Program-made: the position numbers and the translations under genes
Notes under the pieces: model-generated
Seen by the model: only the letters and a program-made list of their open reading frames with translations
Told to the model about the DNA's origin: nothing
The model's database searches: none
Shown here: in pieces, positions 1-5,603 of the stretch
Position numbering within the stretch: position 1 is the first letter of the stretch
Layout of the letters: each line of letters starts with the position of its first letter
DNA from: an uncultured Treponema sp.
GTDB taxonomy: Bacteria; Spirochaetota; Spirochaetia; Treponematales; Treponemataceae
NCBI GenBank assembly: GCA_937893155.1
Contig: CALBGU010000189.1
Location: 1-10,027, forward strand
Reading direction: 5' to 3'
DNA: 10,027 bases

Positions 1-714
1 GCCGCTTGAAGCGAAGCGGTCGGCGGTCATCATTGGGGTGTACACGCCTTCAACGCTCCAGTTTGTGCCCGGCACGTTATACTTTACGCGGAGCATCGGC
101 TCTGCAATGCGGCGGTCGATGTAATCGGGGAAGATAAAATCCGTGTAGTCGTTCGCGTTGAAATTGTCAATAACATGGAGTTTATCGCCTTTGCCCCACA
201 CCACTTTCATTTTTCCGCCTTCAATCACCCAGTTGCCGAGGAACAATCTAGCCGTGGCTTCATCAAGAATATCCTCTTTGTAGTCGCCGAGCGAATTGCT
301 GTCAAACTTGAGTTTGAATTCCATCTCGCTATTCTGCGCCGTGTAGCCCAGCGACAAGTTTGCATACGGGCTTGCGTCCGTAGCAGAATCAAACACTTCC
401 GCCTGACTTTTTGTCTCGTAGCCAGACGTAAACGCACCGTCGGAGTATGTACCGATATATCCGCGCATATCCACGCCTGTTTCCGCATTGAAGAAATACG
501 TCGGCGCGCTATCCTCGCTGCCGAAGTCGTCAAAACCGCCGAAATCGTCTGTTGCGCCCCAGTCATCGCCTGACGCATAATAATCGTCGCTTTCTGCAGA
601 CTCCTCAGGAATCTCGCTTTCCGCTTCTGTAATATCCGCCTCCTGCGCAAAAAGGGCGGGCGTTGTCATCATAAGAGCAGCTGCTCCCAGCGCAAGTTTG
701 TTAATTTTCTTCAT
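1..714 (-). CDS. Exported outer-membrane beta-barrel protein, DUF1302-like (partial, N-terminal 238 residues)
   Basis: The reading frame is open from the ATG at 714-712 to the left edge, so only the first 238 residues are seen. An AGGAG ribosome binding site (725-721) lies six bases before the start. Residues 1-23 form a signal peptide (KK near the N-terminus, hydrophobic core, cleavage after Ala-Leu-Phe-Ala). Residues 25-70 are a strongly acidic, Gly/Tyr/Phe-containing stretch. From about residue 72 the pattern becomes alternating polar/aromatic, as in beta strands. Residues 173-193 (Trp-Gly-Lys-Gly-Asp, then Val-Ile-Asp and Asn-Asp-Tyr) resemble the 'VVWGxxDGxxVxDxxNPxDY' signature I associate with DUF1302 barrel proteins. 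The likely location is the outer membrane. The substrate is unknown. The family call rests on this motif alone; another treponemal barrel family is possible. It is transcribed divergently from the chemoreceptor. Confidence 0.6.
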   Translation of the reverse strand, partial: MKKINKLALGAAALMMTTPALFAQEADITEAESEIPEESAESDDYYASGDDWGATDDFGGFDDFGSEDSAPTYFFNAETGVDMRGYIGTYSDGAFTSGYETKSQAEVFDSATDASPYANLSLGYTAQNSEMEFKLKFDSNSLGDYKEDILDEATARLFLGNWVIEGGKMKVVWGKGDKLHVIDNFNANDYTDFIFPDYIDRRIAEPMLRVKYNVPGTNWSVEGVYTPMMTADRFASSG

Positions 715-744
715 GTGTTTCTCCTAAAAACAAGATGTAGAAAG

Positions 745-773
745 ATTGTACCTTTATTCTAGTTCACTGAAAA
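745..773 (-). promoter_or_regulatory. Candidate sigma-70 promoter for the outer-membrane protein gene
   Basis: Read on the minus strand, TTTTCA (773-768) and TACAAT (750-745) are separated by 17 bases. The -10 box is close to consensus and the -35 matches four of six positions. Transcription would begin near 738 and give a leader of roughly 25 bases before the ATG at 714. Long T-runs at 781-820 (A-runs on the coding strand) lie immediately upstream and could act as an UP element. This is predicted from sequence only. Confidence 0.4.
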
Positions 774-826
774 GCCTTTTTCACGTTTTTCGCGTTTTTT
801 TTCCTTTTTTTGCTCTTTTTCCGCCG

Positions 827-902
827 TTGCTGTACTTAATACAGCAATCTATTTTCCGCACTGCCTGTTGAAACAAGGGGCTTAAGCCCCTTGCTGCCTC
901 CG
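827..902. repeat. Palindrome-containing interspersed repeat, copy 1
   Basis: The unit has two inverted repeats. The first is TTGCTGTA (827-834), five bases, then TACAGCAA (840-847). The second, about 26 bases later, is the perfect 20-bp palindrome CAAGGGGCTTAAGCCCCTTG (874-893), followed by CTGCCTCCG. Copy 2 at 1203-1276 has the same order, orientation and spacing to within a few bases, so this is one repeat family and not two chance hairpins. Its function is unknown. Confidence 0.8.
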
Positions 903-925
903 TTTTTCCTTGCATATAAAATGAG

Positions 926-946
926 ATTCCAAAACCAGTTCGGAAT
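926..946 (-). repeat. ATTCC hairpin repeat, minus-strand copy
   Basis: On the minus strand this reads ATTCCGAA, five bases, TTTGGAAT, an 8-bp stem with one G-T wobble and a 5-base loop. The same arms and loop length recur on the plus strand at 1565-1585. Because the wobble pair forms as G-U only when this strand is transcribed, the structure is best formed in minus-strand RNA. Confidence 0.65.
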
Positions 947-969
947 GACGTTATATTTTTTAATTGAAC

Positions 970-1190
970 GTCAATTCTTAAAAGCGCATTGAAAAAAAAT
1001 GTTTTTAAACGCCAAATCCATTTCGCACAGGCTTCAAAAATGTTTTTGAAGGTCAATTCTTAAAGGCGCATTGAAAAAAAATGTTTTTAAACGCCAAATC
1101 CATTTCGCGCAGGCAAAATAAATATTTACGAAGGCTGATTCTTAAAAGCGTATTGAAAAAAATGTTTTTGAAGGTCAAAACCGTTTCGCG
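970..1190. repeat. 82-bp tandem repeat, about 2.7 copies
   Basis: Unit 1 spans 970-1051, unit 2 spans 1052-1133, and a partial third unit begins at 1134 and ends near 1190. Units 1 and 2 are almost identical over their first ~60 bases (ATTCTTAAA, then GCATTGAAAAAAAATG, then AAACGCCAAATCC) and diverge at the end. Unit 3 is more diverged and lacks one A. Long A and T runs recur through the array, which makes intrinsic curvature plausible. No open frame is conserved across units. Confidence 0.85.
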
Positions 1191-1202
1191 CGCTGTTTTG
1201 TC

Positions 1203-1276
1203 ATTGCCGTACTCGATACTGCAATTTTTTTCCGCTGTCTGTTACAACAAGGGGCTTAAGCCCCTTGCTGCCTCCG
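1203..1276. repeat. Palindrome-containing interspersed repeat, copy 2
   Basis: Same layout and orientation as copy 1. An imperfect inverted repeat ATTGCCGTA (1203-1211) and TACTGCAAT (1217-1225) with one mismatch is followed by a short T-rich stretch and the perfect palindrome at 1248-1267, then CTGCCTCCG. Together with copy 1 it brackets the 82-bp tandem array. Confidence 0.8.
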
Positions 1277-1350
1277 CCGTGTCTAAAAAAAATTATTCAC
1301 GTCAAGCCCTGCAATGACACACATTTTTTTTACACCACCCAAAAAACCGT

Positions 1351-1379
1351 TTCGCGCGCCATTCGAGTGATTGCGCGAA
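1351..1379. repeat. Inverted repeat TTCGCGC / GCGCGAA
   Basis: TTCGCGC (1351-1357) and GCGCGAA (1373-1379) form a 7-bp perfect inverted repeat with a 15-base spacer, ending 21 bases upstream of the -35 box at 1401. The string CCGTTTCGCGCG also occurs in the third tandem unit near 1181. It could be an operator for the downstream promoter, or only another degenerate repeat fragment. Confidence 0.35.
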
Positions 1380-1400
1380 GGACAAAAACGAAAAAAGGCT

Positions 1401-1428
1401 TTGACAAAGAAGTGTGTCGATATATAAT
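1401..1428 (+). promoter_or_regulatory. Consensus sigma-70 promoter upstream of the chemoreceptor gene
   Basis: TTGACA (1401-1406) and TATAAT (1423-1428) both match the sigma-70 consensus exactly, with a 16-base spacer. Transcription would start near 1435, giving a leader of about 175 bases before the ATG at 1610. That leader contains the whole MITE-like element and the ATTCC hairpin. No other gene start lies between, so the chemoreceptor is the expected target. Confidence 0.75.
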
Positions 1429-1465
1429 TAAAAACAGAGTTTAGAATAAAAAACGAGAGACACAA

Positions 1466-1547
1466 TAGACCTGTTCGGAAACTAAAAATTTTTGCTGTAG
1501 CAAGGGGCTTAAGCCCCTTGTTAAAACTATATTATCGAATAGGTCTA
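1466..1547. mobile_element. MITE-like element with terminal inverted repeats and TA duplication
   Basis: The left end GACCTGTTCG (1468-1477) and the right end CGAATAGGTC (1536-1545) are inverted repeats matching at 9 of 10 positions. Each end is bordered directly by TA (1466-1467 and 1546-1547), as expected for a TA target duplication. The interior is 58 bases, has no open frame, and is centred on palindrome copy 3 (1501-1520). TA duplication with short inverted ends fits non-autonomous derivatives of IS5- or IS630/mariner-type elements, but no transposase is in the window and the family cannot be fixed. Confidence 0.55.
1501..1520. repeat. 20-bp perfect palindrome, copy 3
   Basis: CAAGGGGCTTAAGCCCCTTG is identical to 874-893 and 1248-1267, but its flanks differ: only CTGTAG-like sequence on the left is shared with copy 1. 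As RNA it would fold with an 8-bp GC-rich stem and a UUAA loop inside the chemoreceptor leader. It is followed by TTAAAAC and not a T-run, so it does not look like an intrinsic terminator. Confidence 0.85.
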
Positions 1548-1564
1548 ATGGTCGCAAAAAAAAG

Positions 1565-1585
1565 ATTCCGAATCACGTTTGGAAT
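1565..1585 (+). repeat. ATTCC hairpin repeat, plus-strand copy
   Basis: ATTCCGAA (1565-1572), a 5-base loop, and TTTGGAAT (1578-1585) form an 8-bp stem with one G-U wobble. The arms are identical to those of the minus-strand copy at 946-926, while the loops differ. It ends 24 bases before the chemoreceptor start and about 12 bases before the ribosome binding site, so it could influence translation if it folds in the mRNA. Confidence 0.65.
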
Positions 1586-1596
1586 GTCTGAAATAC

Positions 1597-1628
1597 AAAA
1601 GGAAGTGTTATGATTAAAGGTAATAAAA
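1597..1628 (+). promoter_or_regulatory. Two alternative ribosome binding sites for the chemoreceptor
   Basis: AAAAGGAAG (1597-1605) sits correctly for the ATG at 1610. AAAGG (1616-1620) sits seven bases before a second in-frame ATG at 1628. Both are plausible. The downstream start removes only six residues and leaves the membrane segment whole, so the product is much the same either way. Confidence 0.5.
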
Positions 1629-3382
1629 TGAGAAATAGAACGCTAAAAGAAAAAACAGTGCTGTTTTCGCTTTCATTTTTTGCGGCGGTGGTGCTCATTG
1701 CGGCATTTATGACGGTTATCGGCACGCGGCGCGTGTTTGATATGCAAACTGCCGAGAAACTCGAACAGCTCGCAGGCAAAAAAACGCTGGAGTTTGAGGG
1801 CGGCTTACAGAGTCAGATTGCGCTGGTGCTGCAAATGACAAAATCGCCCGCGTTCCGTCGGTATATGGAGCACCCGAGCGATGCCGCGGCGGCAGAATAC
1901 GCACAAGAGGAAGTTGCGGCGTATCAGGATTCGTTTTTGGCTCATTCATCTTTTTGGGTGTCGGACGCGGATTTGCAGTTTTATTCCAACGGTGAGCGCG
2001 TGTACACGCTCGACCCGAACGACAGCGCGCAATATTGGTACAAAATGACGCTCAACGGCGAGGACGATTACAATTTTAATATCAATTATAATCCCGATTT
2101 GCAGAACACGAATTTATGGATTAACGCAGTCGTTCGCGCTGAAAACGGCAAAGCAATCGGTGTGGCGGGCACAGGGATTCCGCTCGACGGCTTTTTTGAT
2201 ACCGTGTATGCCGATTTGGACAGCCGCATAACGATGTTTATGTATAACGACGCGCTTGAAATTACGGGCACGACGGACAAATCGCTTTTGGAAGCAAAAG
2301 TGAATGTGGCAGAAAAACTCCCCGAGCTTTCACAGCACGCTATTGCAGGCGCGCTCAGAGAAAGCGTGATTTCCACTCGGCGCGGCGTGTATGTAACGGG
2401 CGAAATTGCTACGGTGGGCTGGCACATTGTGCTGTTTATGCCGTTTACGTTTGCAGATATCTTGTCGTCGTCTCTGCTGTCTTCGGCAGCGATTTTGATT
2501 ATCGTGGCTTTATTGATAATCCTTGTGTTCGCGCTGTTTGTGCTGAGCATTTTGAAGTCGATGAAAAAAGTGATTTCCGACACAAAAGAAAGTGCGACCG
2601 AGCAGGCATTTTTTATGAAAGGCGTAAAAAACACGGTCGCCGAGAACGTCGGTTCAATCGACCGCTTGGGAGAACTGATGCAGCGGCAAAACGCCACGAT
2701 TAGCCAATCGCAAGAACACATTTCCGGGCTTTCGGCAATGATTTCTTCGGTGGACGGCATTCGCCGCGATTCAATCCAAAATACGCACGAGCTGGAAAAC
2801 AGTTCGGCTGAGGGCGAAAAAATGCTTGCCGTGCTGGAAGAGAAAATCGCGGGCTTTGAAAAATGCACGCAGCACCTCGTGCAAACCAATAATCTCATTT
2901 CGGGCATTACGGGAAAAACAAACCTGCTGGCAATCAACGCGGGTATTGAAGCAAGCCACGCGGGCGAAAACGGCAAGAGTTTTGCGGTGGTTGCAAAGGA
3001 AATCCGCGAACTCGCCGAGCGCAGCCGAAGCCAAGAGCAAGGCGTCGCCGATTCGATTGACGAAATGCTTGTGATGATGAAAGAAATGACGCAAAGCAGC
3101 GTGGCGGTCAAGCAGAGTTTTGCAAAAATCGTGGAAAATTCAAAGCGCGTTATGAAAAATTTTGAGGAAATGTCTCACGCGATTGAAGAGCAAAACGTGA
3201 TGGAGCAAACGGTGGACGCGAATCTGCGCGAATTGATGGAAGATGTGCGGCAAACAGGAGAATCATTCTCAAAAATGCGCGGTGAAAACGAAACGCTTTC
3301 GGAAAACATCGAAAGCGCATCAACAAAGGCTGAAGGGCTTTTGGAGGCTGCAAACAAAGTTTTGCAGTCAACGGGAATCTAA
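1610..3382 (+). CDS. Methyl-accepting chemotaxis protein with dCache sensor domain
   Basis: This 590-residue transmembrane chemoreceptor senses a ligand in the periplasm and controls the CheA kinase through CheW. TM1 spans about residues 16-38 and TM2 about 291-313. Between them lies a dCache-type sensor with Tyr-Trp-Tyr-Lys, Phe-Asn-Ile-Asn-Tyr-Asn-Pro and Leu-Trp-Ile-Asn motifs that look treponemal. The cytoplasmic part is a helical hairpin with its signalling tip at about 431-453 ([11 protein letters not shown]), then [13 protein letters not shown]. No recognisable HAMP domain follows TM2. Tip positions usually Phe/Gln/Arg in Tsr are Gly435, Lys436 and His450. In the sensor, the Arg of the amino-acid-binding dCache motif appears to be Gln, so the ligand may not be an amino acid. 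No C-terminal NWETF-type tether is present. The consensus promoter at 1401 and a repeat-rich leader precede it. Confidence 0.93.
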   Translation: MIKGNKMRNRTLKEKTVLFSLSFFAAVVLIAAFMTVIGTRRVFDMQTAEKLEQLAGKKTLEFEGGLQSQIALVLQMTKSPAFRRYMEHPSDAAAAEYAQEEVAAYQDSFLAHSSFWVSDADLQFYSNGERVYTLDPNDSAQYWYKMTLNGEDDYNFNINYNPDLQNTNLWINAVVRAENGKAIGVAGTGIPLDGFFDTVYADLDSRITMFMYNDALEITGTTDKSLLEAKVNVAEKLPELSQHAIAGALRESVISTRRGVYVTGEIATVGWHIVLFMPFTFADILSSSLLSSAAILIIVALLIILVFALFVLSILKSMKKVISDTKESATEQAFFMKGVKNTVAENVGSIDRLGELMQRQNATISQSQEHISGLSAMISSVDGIRRDSIQNTHELENSSAEGEKMLAVLEEKIAGFEKCTQHLVQTNNLISGITGKTNLLAINAGIEASHAGENGKSFAVVAKEIRELAERSRSQEQGVADSIDEMLVMMKEMTQSSVAVKQSFAKIVENSKRVMKNFEEMSHAIEEQNVMEQTVDANLRELMEDVRQTGESFSKMRGENETLSENIESASTKAEGLLEAANKVLQSTGI

Positions 3383-3399
3383 AAATTCTGCCTAAAGAG

Positions 3400-3429
3400 T
3401 TGTTAGAATGAGCTTTTTTGTGTTAGAAT
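3400..3429 (+). promoter_or_regulatory. Candidate promoter for the LysM-slt-mglB-trkH gene group
   Basis: TTGTTA (3400-3405) and TAGAAT (3424-3429) are 18 bases apart in the 109-bp gap after the chemoreceptor. Transcription would begin near 3436 and give a leader of about 55 bases. The nonamer TGTTAGAAT occurs twice, 20 bases apart (3401 and 3421), so one helical face carries a direct repeat. No clear terminator is visible after the chemoreceptor, so read-through is possible. Confidence 0.35.
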
Positions 3430-3491
3430 TGAAGAATAACGGTCATTTTCCGATATTTAAAACTGAACACAGCAAAAATCAGAGGTCATAA

Positions 3492-5591
3492 ATGAAATCG
3501 ATTGGTATAAAATTAGCTGACGGTTCTTTTTATCCCGTCATGGAAGACGGAAAAAGCGGAAGTAAAACGCTCCAACTCACTACCGTCAAGGACAATCAAA
3601 CGACAGTCAAAGTAGATTTGTACCAGTCAGAGACGGGGTCTATGGCAGACGCGGAATATTTGGATACGCTACAAATTGAGGATTTGAATCCACACCCGAA
3701 CGGCGAGCCAGATTTTAATCTTTCGCTTTCGCTCGACGACGACAACAATTTGAGCGCGCAGGTGAACGACCCCGAAACAAATCGAAGCGCGTCAAAAGAT
3801 GTGCCGTTTATTAAACGCAGTGCAGACGAGCGCGCGGCGGCGTCTCCGATTGCGCAGGCGGACGACATTACCGACATCGATTTAAATGATTTTGATGAAG
3901 TTACCAATACTGATGATTTTGAGCCGACCAAAGTTGAAGATACCCCGCTAGAAAGCGCCCCTGCCGAAACGGAAAGCACCGATGATTTTTCGGATTTAGG
4001 CGACCTTGATTTGTCGGGCATTGACGAAGTAAAAGCCGAGGACGAGGGCGCGCCAACCGAAAACGCAAGTGAATCCGATGTTCCCGAAATGGACGATTTT
4101 GATTTGTCGGGCATTACGGACGACGCGGAAGAAAAGCCCGCCGAGGAAGAAAATGCACCCGCCGAAACCGAAAGCGCTGATGATTTTTCGGATTTAGGCG
4201 ACCTTGATTTGCCAGACATTGACGAAGAAAAATCCGAGGGCGAGGACGCACCAGACGCGATTGAAACAGAAGATGTAGATTTGGCGGATTTCGGTATGGA
4301 AGATACTGCCGAGGAAGAACCGATTGTGGAAAAAGCACCTGTGCGCGATGCAACCGACGCTGATTCTGACATTCCAGCGGCTGAAGACGAGCCAAGCGAA
4401 GAAGATGACGGTATTTCTTTGGACATCACCACGTCGATTCCTGTAGATGAAGAGGGGGATTTTGATATTCCAGAGCAAAAATCTACCGCAAACGATTTTG
4501 ATTTGCCCGATATGGAAGAGCCGAATTTTGAGGGGAGCACAGAATCTGCGACAGACGATTTGTCGCTTGATTTGCCTGATGATATGGGCGATTTTGGTGC
4601 TGAAACTTCCGCGTCAGACGATAGCAGCGCAGAAAAAAATTCTGATTTTGATACCGATTCGATGGATTTGGACAGCACATTTGGTGCAGACGAAACCGAT
4701 TCAACACCCGCAGATTTTGCTTTAAACGAAACAGCCTCTCCGTCTGATTTTGATATGCCAGAAAAATCTATTGATATGGGAAGCGAAGAAAATTCTGCCG
4801 ACACGAGTTTTGATATGGACAGCGGCAGTTTCGCTTCATCTGATTCTGGCTCGTTTGACCTTCCAGACCTCGACACAGGCTCTGAAAACGGCACGGTGGT
4901 AAGCGACAGCGGGCTTGATTTGTCGGATTTGGATAATGACCCCGCGTTTAGCACATCTGATTTTGATGTTCCCGATTTTGATTCGCCGAAAAATGCAAGT
5001 TCAGCGTTCAATTTTGATGATGATTTTAACGACCCAGCTTTTGCGCTACCGGGCACGAGCAATTACGACAGTTCTTCAAGTTCGTCATCGGGTGTTTCTT
5101 ACGGCGAGGAAAAACGGCGAGGCGGTGTTTCTGTGGCGGCGGTTATTTGCGTTATTTGCGCAATTATCTGCCTTCTTGCAACAGCACTCGCATTGTTTGT
5201 TTTGCCGTCAAAAGTGAATGTGCAGAGTCTTCTTCATCTCAATCAAGACACGGCGGCGGTTGTTCCAGCGGAAAACACTGAAAATGCGCAGGAAACGCTT
5301 CCGACGGTGGCTCCAAAAGCGCAAGAAAACGCGATTGTGGTTTCACCGATTGCCGAAGTGGTGCCAGAAAAGCCCGCTCTGTTGAGCGAAATCACGGAAG
5401 ATGTGGGAGAAGACGGCGAAAAGAAAAATGTGGAAGGAATTCGCTATATCGTTCATTGGGGCGATACGCTTTGGGATATTTCAAACACCTATTATCGTAA
5501 TCCGTGGCTTTATCCGCGAATTGCAAAATACAACAATATCACCGACCCTGATTTCATCGTTTCTGGAACTGCGATTATCATTCCAAAATAA
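3492..5591 (+). CDS. Membrane-anchored LysM protein with N-terminal DnaK-like substrate-binding domain
   Basis: This 699-residue protein starts at an ATG preceded by AGAGG (3481-3485). Residues 3-107 align by eye with the Hsp70/DnaK substrate-binding beta domain: Ser-Ile-Gly-Ile, Asp-Asn-Gln (34-36), Val-x-Leu-Tyr-Gln-x-Glu, then Leu-Asn-Pro-x-Pro-x-Gly and Leu-Ser-Ala-x-Val-x-Asp. No ATPase domain is present. Residues ~110-540 are a low-complexity linker very rich in Asp, Glu and Ser, with recurring Asp-Phe-Asp-Leu/Met blocks. Glu-Glu-Lys-Arg-Arg-Gly-Gly precedes a membrane segment at 546-571, so the N-terminus should be cytoplasmic by the positive-inside rule. A periplasmic linker leads to a C-terminal LysM domain at 650-699 (Gly-Asp-Thr-Leu-Trp-Asp-Ile, ending Ile-Ile-Ile-Pro-Lys), which binds peptidoglycan. 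The topology recalls a FimV-like polar scaffold with ends swapped. A tether or scaffold role is inferred. Confidence 0.85.
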   Translation: MKSIGIKLADGSFYPVMEDGKSGSKTLQLTTVKDNQTTVKVDLYQSETGSMADAEYLDTLQIEDLNPHPNGEPDFNLSLSLDDDNNLSAQVNDPETNRSASKDVPFIKRSADERAAASPIAQADDITDIDLNDFDEVTNTDDFEPTKVEDTPLESAPAETESTDDFSDLGDLDLSGIDEVKAEDEGAPTENASESDVPEMDDFDLSGITDDAEEKPAEEENAPAETESADDFSDLGDLDLPDIDEEKSEGEDAPDAIETEDVDLADFGMEDTAEEEPIVEKAPVRDATDADSDIPAAEDEPSEEDDGISLDITTSIPVDEEGDFDIPEQKSTANDFDLPDMEEPNFEGSTESATDDLSLDLPDDMGDFGAETSASDDSSAEKNSDFDTDSMDLDSTFGADETDSTPADFALNETASPSDFDMPEKSIDMGSEENSADTSFDMDSGSFASSDSGSFDLPDLDTGSENGTVVSDSGLDLSDLDNDPAFSTSDFDVPDFDSPKNASSAFNFDDDFNDPAFALPGTSNYDSSSSSSSGVSYGEEKRRGGVSVAAVICVICAIICLLATALALFVLPSKVNVQSLLHLNQDTAAVVPAENTENAQETLPTVAPKAQENAIVVSPIAEVVPEKPALLSEITEDVGEDGEKKNVEGIRYIVHWGDTLWDISNTYYRNPWLYPRIAKYNNITDPDFIVSGTAIIIPK
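3963..4055 (+). repeat. Internal 93-bp coding repeat, copy 1 (acidic linker of the LysM protein)
   Basis: This encodes a 31-residue acidic block containing Asp-Asp-Phe-Ser-Asp-Leu-Gly-Asp-Leu-Asp-Leu. It recurs 198 bp downstream in the same frame and at the same length. The central ~40 bases are identical between copies, which suggests a recent duplication or conversion within the linker. Confidence 0.75.
4161..4253 (+). repeat. Internal 93-bp coding repeat, copy 2 (acidic linker of the LysM protein)
   Basis: This is the second copy of the 31-residue block, with changes such as Ser-Gly to Pro-Asp after the Leu-Asp-Leu core. The spacing of 198 bp equals 66 codons, so copy-number change in this linker would keep the frame. 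Confidence 0.75.
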
Positions 5592-5603
5592 GGCGTTGCT
5601 GTG
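5590..5603 (+). promoter_or_regulatory. Ribosome binding site and GTG start deciding the transglycosylase start
   Basis: AAGG (5590-5593) overlaps the last base pair of the upstream TAA stop and lies seven bases before GTG at 5601. A second in-frame GTG at 5610 is 16 bases away, which is too far. No ATG is available before the signal peptide. The arrangement suggests translational coupling to the LysM gene. Confidence 0.6.

Larger units (their letters stand above)
715..1609. other. Gene-free divergent intergenic region packed with repeats
   Basis: No convincing gene lies in these ~895 bases. The short open frames have no good ribosome binding site, their sequence is low-complexity, and they run across the repeats. 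From left to right the region holds the leader and promoter of the minus-strand gene, a T-rich tract (781-820), palindrome repeat copy 1 (827-902), and an ATTCC hairpin (926-946). Then come an 82-bp tandem repeat (970-1190), palindrome repeat copy 2 (1203-1276), a GCGCGAA-type inverted repeat (1351-1379), a consensus promoter (1401-1428), a MITE-like element with palindrome copy 3 (1466-1547), and a second ATTCC hairpin (1565-1585). Confidence 0.7.

Noticed and set aside
970..1190. The 82-bp tandem array as a CRISPR array
   Set aside because: There are no short conserved repeats separated by unique spacers; the whole 82-bp unit is repeated. No cas gene is present.
781..1465. Three short open frames (781-1056 minus, 1081-1317 plus, 1283-1465 minus) in the intergenic region
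   Set aside because: Each runs across repeats or homopolymer runs, lacks a good ribosome binding site, and gives a Lys/Phe-rich product with no motif.
874..1520. The 20-bp palindromes as intrinsic terminators
   Set aside because: None is followed by a T-run on either strand (CTGCCTCCG or TTAAAAC follow). Copy 3 lies between a strong promoter and its gene, which would make full termination there costly. Partial attenuation remains possible.
1435..1609. A metabolite riboswitch in the long chemoreceptor leader
   Set aside because: The leader is explained by a MITE-like element and repeat hairpins. I see no conserved core of a known riboswitch class.
2086..3111. A 341-codon open frame on the minus strand opposite the chemoreceptor
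   Set aside because: The plus-strand frame encodes an unmistakable chemoreceptor here. The minus-strand product is low-complexity Ser/Phe/Ile-rich with no recognisable family.
3381..3417. Terminator after the chemoreceptor (ATTCT ... AGAAT then GAGCTTTTTT)
   Set aside because: The possible stem has only five A/T-rich pairs with a long loop, and the T-run is not directly adjacent. It is too weak to call.
3596..5062. A 488-codon open frame on the minus strand opposite the LysM gene
   Set aside because: It is a Ser/Lys-rich shadow of the Asp/Glu/Ser-rich repeats on the plus strand. It has no domain, and the plus-strand frame has clear N-terminal, membrane and LysM parts.
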